A stretch of 7,115 nt of DNA from Candidatus Treponema faecavium (GTDB lineage: Bacteria; Spirochaetota; Spirochaetia; Treponematales; Treponemataceae), in contig DXHG01000164.1 of assembly GCA_019113455.1 (NCBI GenBank), positions 1 to 7,115 on the forward strand. The letters run 5' to 3'. The position numbers were made by a program, and so were the translations under genes. Below, one piece after another: positions 1-6,084 of the stretch; position 1 is the first letter of the stretch; each line of letters starts with the position of its first letter. The notes under the pieces were generated by a model. The model had not been told where the DNA came from. It did not search any database and saw only the letters and a list, made by a program, of their open reading frames with translations.

Positions 1-558
1 ATATTTGAGTATTTTTGCCGGCACGCCCGCGCACACGGCGTTTGCCGGCACGTCTTTTGAAACAACGGCGCCCGCCGCAATAACGGCATTGTCGCCGATA
101 CGCACGCCGGGAAGAATAACGGCGCGCGCGCCGATCCACACATTTTTGCCGATCGTAATCGGCAGCGCCGTCATGTTCACCCGTTTTTCAGGCAGCAGGT
201 CGTGATTCAGCGTTGCAAGTACCGCCTGATGGCCGATCATCGTCCCGTCTCCGATGCTGATGCCGCCGTGATCCTGAAAACAGCAGCACGAATTGATAAA
301 CACGTTCGCTCCCAGCGTAATGTTTTTGCCGAAATCGGTATAAAACGGCGGAAACAGGCAGAATCCGCTCGCGACCGATTTTCCGATGAGCCGTGAAAAA
401 AGCTCTGCAAGTTCGTCGTTTGTATGAAACGCGCCGTTTATCTCCGCCGTAATGCGCCGCGCTTCTTCCGCCGCGCGGTGCATAAACTTGTGCATACCGC
501 TTCCTGCCTCAAGATACGGGGCAGCCGTTACCGTTTGTGTAAACTCTTTTGCAGTCAT
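1..558 (-). CDS. Sugar O-acetyltransferase (hexapeptide-repeat, LacA/Maa family), 3' end cut by window
   Basis: This protein probably transfers an acetyl group from acetyl-CoA to a hydroxyl of a sugar or similar small acceptor in the cytoplasm. The ATG at 558-556 is followed by 186 open codons to the window edge with no stop, so only the extreme C-terminus is missing (the family is usually 185-210 residues). Residues 1-70 form the helical N-terminal cap of maltose/galactoside acetyltransferases. From about residue 75 there are imperfect hexapeptide repeats of the left-handed beta-helix (ITLGAN, ISIGDG, ITIGKN, VRIGDN, AVIAAG), ending in the typical VPAKILKY. His119 in TLNHD matches the catalytic His of LacA/Maa. 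Start choice is supported by GAGAGG at 564-569, five bases upstream. A weak promoter candidate lies at 581-609 (TTGCTA, 17 bases, ATAAAC on the minus strand). An unusual run of three cysteines, residues 91-93, lies in the repeat region. The acceptor cannot be told from sequence; family assignment is secure. Confidence 0.9.
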   Translation of the reverse strand, partial: MTAKEFTQTVTAAPYLEAGSGMHKFMHRAAEEARRITAEINGAFHTNDELAELFSRLIGKSVASGFCLFPPFYTDFGKNITLGANVFINSCCCFQDHGGISIGDGTMIGHQAVLATLNHDLLPEKRVNMTALPITIGKNVWIGARAVILPGVRIGDNAVIAAGAVVSKDVPANAVCAGVPAKILKY

Positions 559-689
559 AGCAGCCTCTCACATATATATGGTTTATTGCAGTCTGCGACA
601 GGTTAGCAATAAATGCGCGTGATGAGCAAATATCTGTTTTCTATCGGTTGGCATAGGTTTCGGCAATACACATCGCCGCAGGCGCAGGC

Positions 690-712
690 GGCAGGTGCAG
701 ACGGCACCTGCC
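690..712. repeat. Perfect 9-bp inverted repeat with 5-bp spacer
   Basis: GGCAGGTGC, spacer AGACG, GCACCTGCC is a perfect inverted repeat midway between the divergent genes starting at 558 (minus) and 828 (plus). No T-run follows on either strand, so it does not look like an intrinsic terminator. It could be a regulator binding site for one or both genes, or an RNA hairpin in a leader. It lies about 60 bp upstream of the plus-strand -10 box, a position more typical of an activator or a distal operator. The repeat is seen directly; its function is inferred. Confidence 0.6.
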
Positions 713-738
713 CGGTTCTAATGCGGTTTGCGTCTTTC

Positions 739-755
739 TTTAATCATCATTTAAT
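739..755 (+). repeat. Short direct repeat TTTAAT-N5-TTTAAT upstream of promoter
   Basis: Two TTTAAT hexamers with starts 11 bp apart, about one helical turn, lie just upstream of and overlapping the expected -35 region of the plus-strand promoter at 774-782. Tandem half-sites one turn apart are the usual layout for response-regulator-type binding. In AT-rich upstream DNA they can also arise by chance or act as an UP-like element. Confidence 0.3.
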
Positions 756-773
756 GTTTCAGCACACAGAGTG

Positions 774-782
774 TGGTATACT
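774..782 (+). promoter_or_regulatory. Extended -10 promoter for the membrane-protein gene
   Basis: TGGTATACT gives a TGn extension directly before TATACT (777-782), five of six matches to the sigma-70 consensus TATAAT. The -35 region (about 754-760, TGTTTC-like) is poor, as is common for extended -10 promoters. Transcription would begin near 789, giving a leader of about 39 bases to the ATG at 828. Confidence 0.5.
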
Positions 783-827
783 TGAGCCCGCGTAGGAATT
801 ATCTCATAGGTACTGACGGAGGTTTAT

Positions 828-1208
828 ATGAATCTTGAAAAGCTGCTCGCGTCCCGGCACACGATGGCGGCATTTATCGGCGCGGCGACCGGTATTCTCG
901 CGCTCATTATTCTTGAAGAAGGGGACGATTTTATTCCCAGCATATTTTTTGCGGGCATCTGCATTGCCGCAGGCATCTTTGTGATCATGCAGCTGAATAC
1001 ATCGTTCGCCGCGCTGTCTGTCCCTGTGTTTTGTCTTGGGGTGTTCGCCTTTATGTATGGTGTAAGTCACGGCTTTTATGAAGATCTGGCGGAGCTGTTT
1101 ATCGGGCTCTGCGCCGCAGCAGGATTTATCATCGCACTCGTATCTCTTTTTATGATTCTCAAGGCGCATCAAAACACGGACGAAAGCGAAAACAAACACA
1201 ATACCTGA
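828..1208 (+). CDS. Uncharacterised small four-helix integral membrane protein
   Basis: This 126-residue protein is not one I recognise. It has four hydrophobic segments at about residues 12-30, 36-54, 59-78 and 89-111, joined by very short loops. The N-terminus is basic (Lys5, Arg10), the first loop is acidic (EEGDD) and the tail from residue 112 is hydrophilic, suggesting both ends are cytoplasmic. There is no signal peptide, metal motif or enzyme signature. The gene is convincing because GGAGG at 818-822 sits five bases before the ATG, an extended -10 lies upstream and a strong terminator follows the TGA stop by 43 bases, making a self-contained single-gene unit. It diverges from the acetyltransferase gene and converges on the chemotaxis receptor gene. 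An open frame on the opposite strand (804-1199) is a shadow. Existence is well supported; function is unknown. Confidence 0.8.
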   Translation: MNLEKLLASRHTMAAFIGAATGILALIILEEGDDFIPSIFFAGICIAAGIFVIMQLNTSFAALSVPVFCLGVFAFMYGVSHGFYEDLAELFIGLCAAAGFIIALVSLFMILKAHQNTDESENKHNT

Positions 1209-1251
1209 CGCCGCGCGCCGCAGGCAGGGAGCTTATGCCGGAATGCGTATA

Positions 1252-1283
1252 AAAAAACCGCGTTCATACGAACGCGGTTTTTT
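1252..1283. terminator. Symmetrical, probably bidirectional intrinsic terminator
   Basis: An 8-bp perfect stem (CCGCGTTC at 1258-1265 with GAACGCGG at 1270-1277) closes an ATAC tetraloop. It is flanked by a run of A before and a run of T after, so each strand reads as a GC-rich hairpin followed by six or more U. It lies 43 bases after the stop of the plus-strand membrane-protein gene and 20 bases past the stop of the minus-strand receptor gene, so it can serve both convergent genes. Confidence 0.93.
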
Positions 1284-1303
1284 GTGTGCATCGCCGGAAC
1301 CTG

Positions 1304-3484
1304 TTATACCCTGAATCCGGCCGTTATGGTATGCAGCGCATCGATTGCCTGCTTGTTCGTGTTTGACTGCTGCGTAATCGTCTCGACGGCGGCATTGATG
1401 CCTTCTACCGAGCGGGAAATCTGCACCGACATATTCTGCACCTGCTGGGAAATCTGCGAAACGCGGTCCATTTCATGCAGAATCGTTTCTGAACCGCTGT
1501 TCATTTCTGCAGAACTGTCACGGACTTTGATTGTTACATCCTGAATACTTTGCAGCGCTTCAAGCACCTGCTTACTGCCTTCGTTCTGTTCCTGCATCGC
1601 AAGCACAATTTGGTCTGTCAGGTCGCTTACCTCATCGATTTGCGCAACAACCAGATCAAACGACTCGCCTGCCTGTTTGGACGCGTTCACGATATTCTCT
1701 ATAGCGTCGACAATCTGCTGCATCTCCGTCGCAATCGTCTGCGACTGCGATGCTGAATCTTCGGCAAGTTTGCGTATTTCGTCGGCAACGACAGAAAAGC
1801 CCTTGCCCGCGTCGCCTGCATGTGCTGCTTCTATCGCGGCGTTCATTGCAAGCAGGTTTGTCTGCGCAGCGATGGAGTTAATCACTTCGTTCGCTTCAAG
1901 CAGATGGGAAGACAGTCCCGAAACGGAAGACACAAGGTCTTCAACGGTGCTGATATTGCTGCTGCCCTGCGAGGAAGATTGTTTGAGCAGATCAAAACTT
2001 CCCGACGTTTTATTCAGGTTTGCAGAGATTGAGTTGATGTTAGAAACCATCTGCTGAATCGCAGCTGATGATTCAGTCAGCGCCGCAGACTGATTTTCTA
2101 TCTGTTCGCTTAAAACGCCGATATTTTTGACGATTTCCTGCACCGTTGCCGCCGTTTCCGTTACAGACGCGCTCTGTTCTTCCGTATGGAAGTTCAAATC
2201 GGTAATATTTGAACTGATGCTCGTAATATCGCTCTGTATCAGCGAGGTCTGGTTTTCAAGGTTCGCGGAAATATCCTTCATCGCAGACGACCGGTTCCCC
2301 AGGTTCTGCATAATTCCCTGCAGGTTTTCAACAAACCGGTTAAAGTAAGAACCAAGATCGGCGATTTCATCGTTGCCGCGCACCGCAAGCCGCACGGTCA
2401 GATCGCCGCTGCCTTCCGCAATGTCCTTAAGAGACGCGGCAGTACGCGATATAGGCCGCGAGATGCCTGAACCTATTACGAGTGCGCCTGCAATCAGCAC
2501 AACGGCGACGGCGCACAGCAGCAGAATCGTATTCCGCGCAAGCGTTGAAGACGTTTTGTATAAGAAACTTTCGGGAACGCTCAAGTACAGCGAAAACGGC
2601 GTATTTTCGATTGCGTACTTAGCAAGCCGGCAGCGGACACCGTCCCTGTCGTACGCAAGCTGTCCGACAGTGTTTTCTGCAAGCTGCACAACTGCGTTCT
2701 TAAACCCGTCAGACGTTATATCGTCGGTCAGGAGATTTGTCATTGACGCCGCAGCATCAACATAGGAACCAGCGCTGCTGTCATACTGCAAATACGAAGC
2801 GACAGTGTTTGCCTCATCCATCAGCAGCAGAATACTTTCCGTACCAAAGGTGGCTTCAAAATCGGCGATAAGCGGGCCGTATATTTTCAGAAATTCAGCC
2901 TCTGTAAGCACGGCGCCCAGTATGCCTGCAACACTGCCGCCGTTCATGATTGAACCGGCGACAATGCACTGCTTTTCTCCCGTGCTTACTGACAGCACAA
3001 GATTGGAAGTATACAGCGTCTTTGTTCCCTGCGGATTACGGGCAATGAGTTCCTGATAATAGTCGCGGTCTGTAAGCAGCGTAAGCGGCGCTGACGGATC
3101 GGCATTGTCCGCAGTCATCTTGCCGCCGCGATAGGGATTGCCGGTCAAATTATCCGATATCCAATACGAACCGTCCCGATCGACAAGCAGAAAGCGTCTG
3201 ATATAGTTGATGTCAGCGCTGTTCTGCGCCAGCATCGTTCCTGTCTGCTCCCAGTCAAACTCCTGCACAAACGGAATATTTGTGTTTGCAGTAACGACAT
3301 TCTGAATGCCGACAAACATGGAAGACACACCTTCACCAACGCGGCCGCAGTATTCATTCATGAGTATTTCAGCTGTCGCAGTCAGATCGGTTTTCGTCAA
3401 AAAGTAAATAACGCCCATACCGATTATTGACGGTATCAGCGCAATCGCAGCAAACAATACGGCGATTTTTCTTTTCAGCTTCAT
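1304..3484 (-). CDS. Methyl-accepting chemotaxis protein with dCache-like sensor
   Basis: A transmembrane chemoreceptor of 726 residues that passes ligand occupancy to CheA/CheW and so to the flagellar motor. In order: transmembrane helix 1 at about 8-29; an extracytoplasmic sensor at about 30-317 whose size and pattern (DRDG near 102, TDRDYYQE near 138) suggest a double Cache fold; transmembrane helix 2 at about 319-341; a HAMP domain at about 342-394 with its conserved Pro344 and Glu373; then a long coiled-coil signalling domain. The hairpin tip, residues 541-565, contains the near-invariant QTNLLAMNAAIEAA, with His555 where Escherichia coli Tsr has Arg388. Candidate methylation sites lie around Glu436/Gln437, Glu443 and Gln449/Glu450. 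The protein ends soon after the coiled coil and lacks a CheR-binding NWETF-like tail. AAGGA at 3491-3495, six bases before the ATG, supports the start. A sigma-28-like promoter lies upstream and no other chemotaxis gene is adjacent. The ligand cannot be assigned. Confidence 0.96.
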   Translation of the reverse strand: MKLKRKIAVLFAAIALIPSIIGMGVIYFLTKTDLTATAEILMNEYCGRVGEGVSSMFVGIQNVVTANTNIPFVQEFDWEQTGTMLAQNSADINYIRRFLLVDRDGSYWISDNLTGNPYRGGKMTADNADPSAPLTLLTDRDYYQELIARNPQGTKTLYTSNLVLSVSTGEKQCIVAGSIMNGGSVAGILGAVLTEAEFLKIYGPLIADFEATFGTESILLLMDEANTVASYLQYDSSAGSYVDAAASMTNLLTDDITSDGFKNAVVQLAENTVGQLAYDRDGVRCRLAKYAIENTPFSLYLSVPESFLYKTSSTLARNTILLLCAVAVVLIAGALVIGSGISRPISRTAASLKDIAEGSGDLTVRLAVRGNDEIADLGSYFNRFVENLQGIMQNLGNRSSAMKDISANLENQTSLIQSDITSISSNITDLNFHTEEQSASVTETAATVQEIVKNIGVLSEQIENQSAALTESSAAIQQMVSNINSISANLNKTSGSFDLLKQSSSQGSSNISTVEDLVSSVSGLSSHLLEANEVINSIAAQTNLLAMNAAIEAAHAGDAGKGFSVVADEIRKLAEDSASQSQTIATEMQQIVDAIENIVNASKQAGESFDLVVAQIDEVSDLTDQIVLAMQEQNEGSKQVLEALQSIQDVTIKVRDSSAEMNSGSETILHEMDRVSQISQQVQNMSVQISRSVEGINAAVETITQQSNTNKQAIDALHTITAGFRV

Positions 3485-3539
3485 AAGACATCCTTACAGA
3501 GTAAAATATTTTGAAATTATTTTTTACTTATATACGTTG

Positions 3540-3566
3540 ATATCGGCTGTTTGCACTGCGCGTATA
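3540..3566 (-). promoter_or_regulatory. Sigma-28 (FliA)-type promoter for the chemotaxis receptor gene
   Basis: On the minus strand TATA (3566-3563), exactly 15 bases, then GCCGATAT (3547-3540) matches the sigma-28 pattern TAAA-N15-GCCGATAA at three of four and seven of eight positions, with the consensus spacing. It lies 55 bases before the receptor ATG. Sigma-28 drives late flagellar and chemotaxis genes in flagellated bacteria, so the site fits the gene it precedes. The match and spacing are seen directly; use by sigma-28 is inferred. Confidence 0.68.
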
Positions 3567-3652
3567 ACAGCTTTGCCGCCGATACCGCATTTAATTATAT
3601 AGATAAAACAGATATATGCCGGTGCTTAATAGTACAGAGCCGCCGCCGCGAT

Positions 3653-4138
3653 TTACTGCGGATAATGAAGCCGGTCAGGCGTAATCGCCGTAAGGACAGT
3701 GCGCACATACCGAGCCGCCCAATATTTTGCCATAGAAAGATTCATGTCAAGATAATTGCCGCAGTCTTTCGCGCACGCGCCGGGCACTTCACCTTCATAT
3801 GACACGATAAACCGGAACAGCTCCGTTGCAAGACCAACGATATCTTCTGACTCATAATCGCCCGCCAGCAGCAGATAAAAGCCGGTCCGGCAGCCCATCG
3901 GGCCGAAATAAATCGTTTTCGCGGCAAAATCGGGATGATTGCGCAGAAACGTCGCCCCTAAATGTTCTATCGTATGCACTTCCGCCGTATTCATGACCGG
4001 CTCGTCATTCGGCTTTGTCATGCGTATATCAAACGTAGTGATAACCGCGCCGCCTGCACGGTCTTTGCGCGACACATATAAGCCCGGCTGCAGCTTTATA
4101 TGATCCACACAGAAACTCGCAATTTTATTCAGTTCCAT
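3653..4138 (-). CDS. luxS: S-ribosylhomocysteine lyase LuxS
   Basis: A cytoplasmic metalloenzyme that cleaves S-ribosylhomocysteine to homocysteine and 4,5-dihydroxy-2,3-pentanedione, the precursor of autoinducer-2. It acts after S-adenosylhomocysteine nucleosidase in the activated methyl cycle. With the ATG at 4138 it has 161 residues, a normal LuxS length. Zinc ligands are His55 and His59 of HTIEH plus Cys126 of DCGNY; Glu58 is the catalytic base and Cys83 in GPMGCRTG the catalytic cysteine, so the active site is complete. The start is set by GAGGTG at 4143-4148 and by the family-typical opening KIASFCVDH. An in-frame ATG at 4177 would add 13 unconserved residues and lies upstream of the predicted transcription start. 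It follows ilvB by 81 bp but has its own -10 box. No nucleosidase gene or obvious terminator is next to it. Autoinducer signalling, as opposed to simple methyl recycling, cannot be judged from sequence. Confidence 0.97.
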   Translation of the reverse strand: MELNKIASFCVDHIKLQPGLYVSRKDRAGGAVITTFDIRMTKPNDEPVMNTAEVHTIEHLGATFLRNHPDFAAKTIYFGPMGCRTGFYLLLAGDYESEDIVGLATELFRFIVSYEGEVPGACAKDCGNYLDMNLSMAKYWAARYVRTVLTAITPDRLHYPQ

Positions 4139-4142
4139 ACAA

Positions 4143-4149
4143 CACCTCA
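4143..4149 (-). promoter_or_regulatory. Ribosome binding site that fixes the luxS start
   Basis: TGAGGTG on the minus strand is complementary to the 16S rRNA 3' end, and its GAGG core lies six bases before the ATG at 4138. This selects the 161-residue LuxS over the longer in-frame reading from 4177. Confidence 0.8.
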
Positions 4150-4179
4150 CATTTCCAGCTGCCGACCCCTTAAGCATGT

Positions 4180-4208
4180 ATTATACAACACTTTGCTTTT
4201 TTATAGAA
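4180..4208 (-). promoter_or_regulatory. Probable sigma-70 promoter for luxS
   Basis: A perfect TATAAT (4185-4180) lies in the gap between ilvB and luxS. The hexamer 17 bases upstream, TTCTAT (4208-4203), is a poor -35 box, so strength is uncertain. Transcription would start near 4173, leaving a leader of about 35 bases with the ribosome binding site inside it. luxS could therefore be expressed separately from ilvB. Confidence 0.55.
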
Positions 4209-4219
4209 GTACATCCCTG

Positions 4220-6031
4220 TTATGATTCGGCAGAAAAACACTCGATAGCCTCAATATTCGGCTTGCCCGCCGGCACAAACGGAAACACATTCTCACCGCG
4301 TCCAATAAAACAGCGGATAAACCGCGGCCCGCTGCCTGCAGCAGGAAAAGCGAGCCGATACCACTCGCCCGAAGTTCCCCCATTCCCGTCTCCGCAAATA
4401 TCAGCGCCGTCAATACCGTAGCTGCGCGCAACCGCGAGCAGGTCAGGCGATTTCTCAAATATGCTTGCGGAATACCGGCCCCGGAACAAAATCTCCTGCT
4501 GCTGGCGCACCATTCCGAGAACACCGTTATCAAACAGCAGCACGGTAACGTCAAGCCCCAGTTCGGCAAGCGTTGCAAGCTCCTGAATATTCATCTGTAA
4601 CGAACCGTCTCCCGTTATGCACACGACCCGCTTGCCCTGATTTGCCCATGCGGCGCCGAGCGCTGCGGGCAGGCCGAATCCCATCGTACCCAGAGAACCG
4701 GAAGTAAGCAGCGAACGCGGCCGTGCAATAGGATAATACTGCGCCGTCCACATCTGGTGCTGGCCGACATCAGTCGCAATAATGAGGTTCGCCGGATCAA
4801 AACCGGCCTTTTCAGCGTATTCAGGAAGGCGCCTGAGCAATACGCGGGGATCGGGCAGCTCAGTACCGGCAGCAGCCATATGCGGCTGCTTTTCTTCGCG
4901 CAGTTTTTGCTGCAAACCGGCAAGCCAGTCGCACCTGAGCGACTCCGCCGCCATAACGCCGCGGTCTACGCCAGACGGTGCCACCGCAATCGCAGAACGC
5001 AGCGCCTCCTGCCTCTCATGCAGCACGCAGCGCAGCCTGCCCAACGTATCGGCGCAGTCGCCGATAATTGAAACTGCGGCATCAAGTATTTTATTTATTT
5101 CGGCGGCATCAATATCGATATGAATAATCCGCGCATTCGGGCAGAACTGTTCCGCGATACCAGCGGCGCGGTCGTCAAAGCGGACGCCGGCAGCAATAAC
5201 CGTATCCGCGTCATACATCGCGCGGTTAGCCGCCATGGAGCCGTGCATACCAACCATGCCCATAAAAAGCGGAGAATCCGACGGCACAACACCGATTCCC
5301 ATTAAACTGCATACGACCGGCATCGGATATATCGCCAGCAGCTCCGCAAGAGCTGCGGCGGTTTCCGGCGCATTGCAGCCGCCGCCAAGATACAGCACCG
5401 GACGATTTGCAGCCAAAAGCATTTCGCTTATCTCAGCAAGCGCGGCAGAAAGCGTATCGCGTTCGGTGCTGAATCGTTCAGCGCCCGCCGTCTTTACACC
5501 CGGCTGCGGCCATGAATTAAACCGGCACCATGCCGCCTGTACATCGCGCGGCACATCGATGAGCACCGGCCCCTGCCGCCCCGACGACGCAATGCGGAAT
5601 GCCTCAGGAATAACAGACAGCAGTTCTTCAGGCTTTTTTACCATAACGCTGTGCTTGGTAATGGGAAAAGAAAGACCGAACGTATCAGCCTCCTGAAACG
5701 CATCGGTTCCGATTAAATGCGTGTTCACCTGCCCCGTAATCGCGACAAGCGGAACGGAATCGCAGCGCGCATCGGCAATTGCCGTAAGCAGATTCATCGC
5801 GCCCGGACCGCTTGTCGCCAGACACACCGCGGGTCTGCCGGTTGAACGGGCTATACCCTGCGCAAAAAAACCGCCCGCCTGCTCATGCCGCACAAGAATA
5901 TGACGTATACTGCTGCGCGAAAGCTCGTCATACAGCGGCAGAATAGAACCACCGGGAATACCGGCAACAACGTCTATTCCCTGCAGTTCAAGCATCTTTA
6001 TAATTATTTGAGCGCCAGAAGCTTCTATCAT
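4220..6031 (-). CDS. ilvB: Acetohydroxyacid (acetolactate) synthase, large catalytic subunit
   Basis: This cytoplasmic thiamine-diphosphate, FAD and Mg-dependent enzyme condenses pyruvate with pyruvate or 2-ketobutyrate, the first shared step to valine, leucine and isoleucine. From the ATG at 6031 it has 603 residues. The N-terminal domain carries GIPGGS (24-29) and catalytic Glu50 in RHEQAGG. The FAD domain carries RFDDR (284-288), typical of anabolic AHAS and absent from catabolic AlsS. The C-terminal domain has DVGQHQMWTAQ (from 421), the diphosphate motif GDGS (474-477) with Asn502, and a VFPFVP end. VRQQQE (508-513) has Gln511 where most AHAS have Trp, as in Escherichia coli IlvB (AHAS I), which it resembles throughout. 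It is about 40 residues longer than that protein, mostly in the linker around residues 340-415. GGTG at 6040-6043 is a weak ribosome site; a GTG at 6079 would add 16 residues. No ilvN small-subunit gene is adjacent. It probably shares a transcript with ftsH. Confidence 0.95.
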   Translation of the reverse strand: MIEASGAQIIIKMLELQGIDVVAGIPGGSILPLYDELSRSSIRHILVRHEQAGGFFAQGIARSTGRPAVCLATSGPGAMNLLTAIADARCDSVPLVAITGQVNTHLIGTDAFQEADTFGLSFPITKHSVMVKKPEELLSVIPEAFRIASSGRQGPVLIDVPRDVQAAWCRFNSWPQPGVKTAGAERFSTERDTLSAALAEISEMLLAANRPVLYLGGGCNAPETAAALAELLAIYPMPVVCSLMGIGVVPSDSPLFMGMVGMHGSMAANRAMYDADTVIAAGVRFDDRAAGIAEQFCPNARIIHIDIDAAEINKILDAAVSIIGDCADTLGRLRCVLHERQEALRSAIAVAPSGVDRGVMAAESLRCDWLAGLQQKLREEKQPHMAAAGTELPDPRVLLRRLPEYAEKAGFDPANLIIATDVGQHQMWTAQYYPIARPRSLLTSGSLGTMGFGLPAALGAAWANQGKRVVCITGDGSLQMNIQELATLAELGLDVTVLLFDNGVLGMVRQQQEILFRGRYSASIFEKSPDLLAVARSYGIDGADICGDGNGGTSGEWYRLAFPAAGSGPRFIRCFIGRGENVFPFVPAGKPNIEAIECFSAES

Positions 6032-6056
6032 ACTAAATGCACCGTTTCCCTGGTAA

Positions 6057-6076
6057 CCTGCGGCTCTCGCTGCAGG
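6057..6076 (-). other. Small hairpin in the ftsH-ilvB gap
   Basis: On the minus strand CCTGC, A, GC, GAGA, GC, C, GCAGG can fold into a short stem with one A/C mismatch and a GNRA-type GAGA loop, starting eight bases past the ftsH stop. No U-run follows, so it is not a terminator. It could be a processing or stability element between the two coding regions, or chance. It also sits between the alternative GTG (6079) and the chosen ATG (6031) of ilvB. Confidence 0.35.
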
Positions 6077-6084
6077 CACGCGCG

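Noticed and set aside
639..646. CCGATAG on the minus strand as a sigma-28 -10 box for the acetyltransferase
   Set aside because: Only six of eight positions match and the four bases at the -35 position (ATTG) do not fit.
613..795. 60-codon plus-strand frame in the divergent intergenic region
   Set aside because: It has no convincing ribosome site, no recognisable sequence character, and runs through the inverted repeat and the promoter of the next gene.
804..1199. 131-codon open frame opposite the membrane-protein gene
   Set aside because: It is rich in Lys, Arg, His and Cys without domain pattern and has no ribosome site. The plus-strand frame has a promoter, ribosome site, hydrophobic helices and terminator.
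3578..3585. Second GCCGATA-type sequence on the plus strand near the receptor promoter
   Set aside because: There is no TAAA-like element 15 bases upstream and no plus-strand gene downstream to serve.
3485..3652. Intrinsic terminator after luxS
   Set aside because: GC-rich stretches exist but I found no stable stem followed by a T-run on the minus strand; the gap holds only the receptor promoter region.
4139..4177. In-frame upstream ATG that would extend LuxS by 13 residues
   Set aside because: The extension has no LuxS-like sequence, the good ribosome site is at 4143-4149, and the probable transcription start near 4173 lies downstream of that ATG.
4175..4185. TGTATAATACA odd palindrome over the luxS -10 box as an operator
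   Set aside because: It is largely what a TATAAT box flanked by TG and CA gives by chance; arms of five bases are too short to support an operator call.
4782..5123. Long open frames opposite ilvB and, similarly, opposite the receptor gene (for example 1677-2057 and 5235-5696)
   Set aside because: The minus-strand frames have clear catalytic or signalling motifs throughout. The opposite frames are Ser/Ala/Arg-rich shadows of biased codon use.
6032..6079. GTG start that would extend IlvB by 16 residues
   Set aside because: The extra residues do not resemble the family and its ribosome site is weak. It is kept only as an alternative, because the ATG at 6031 also has a modest site.
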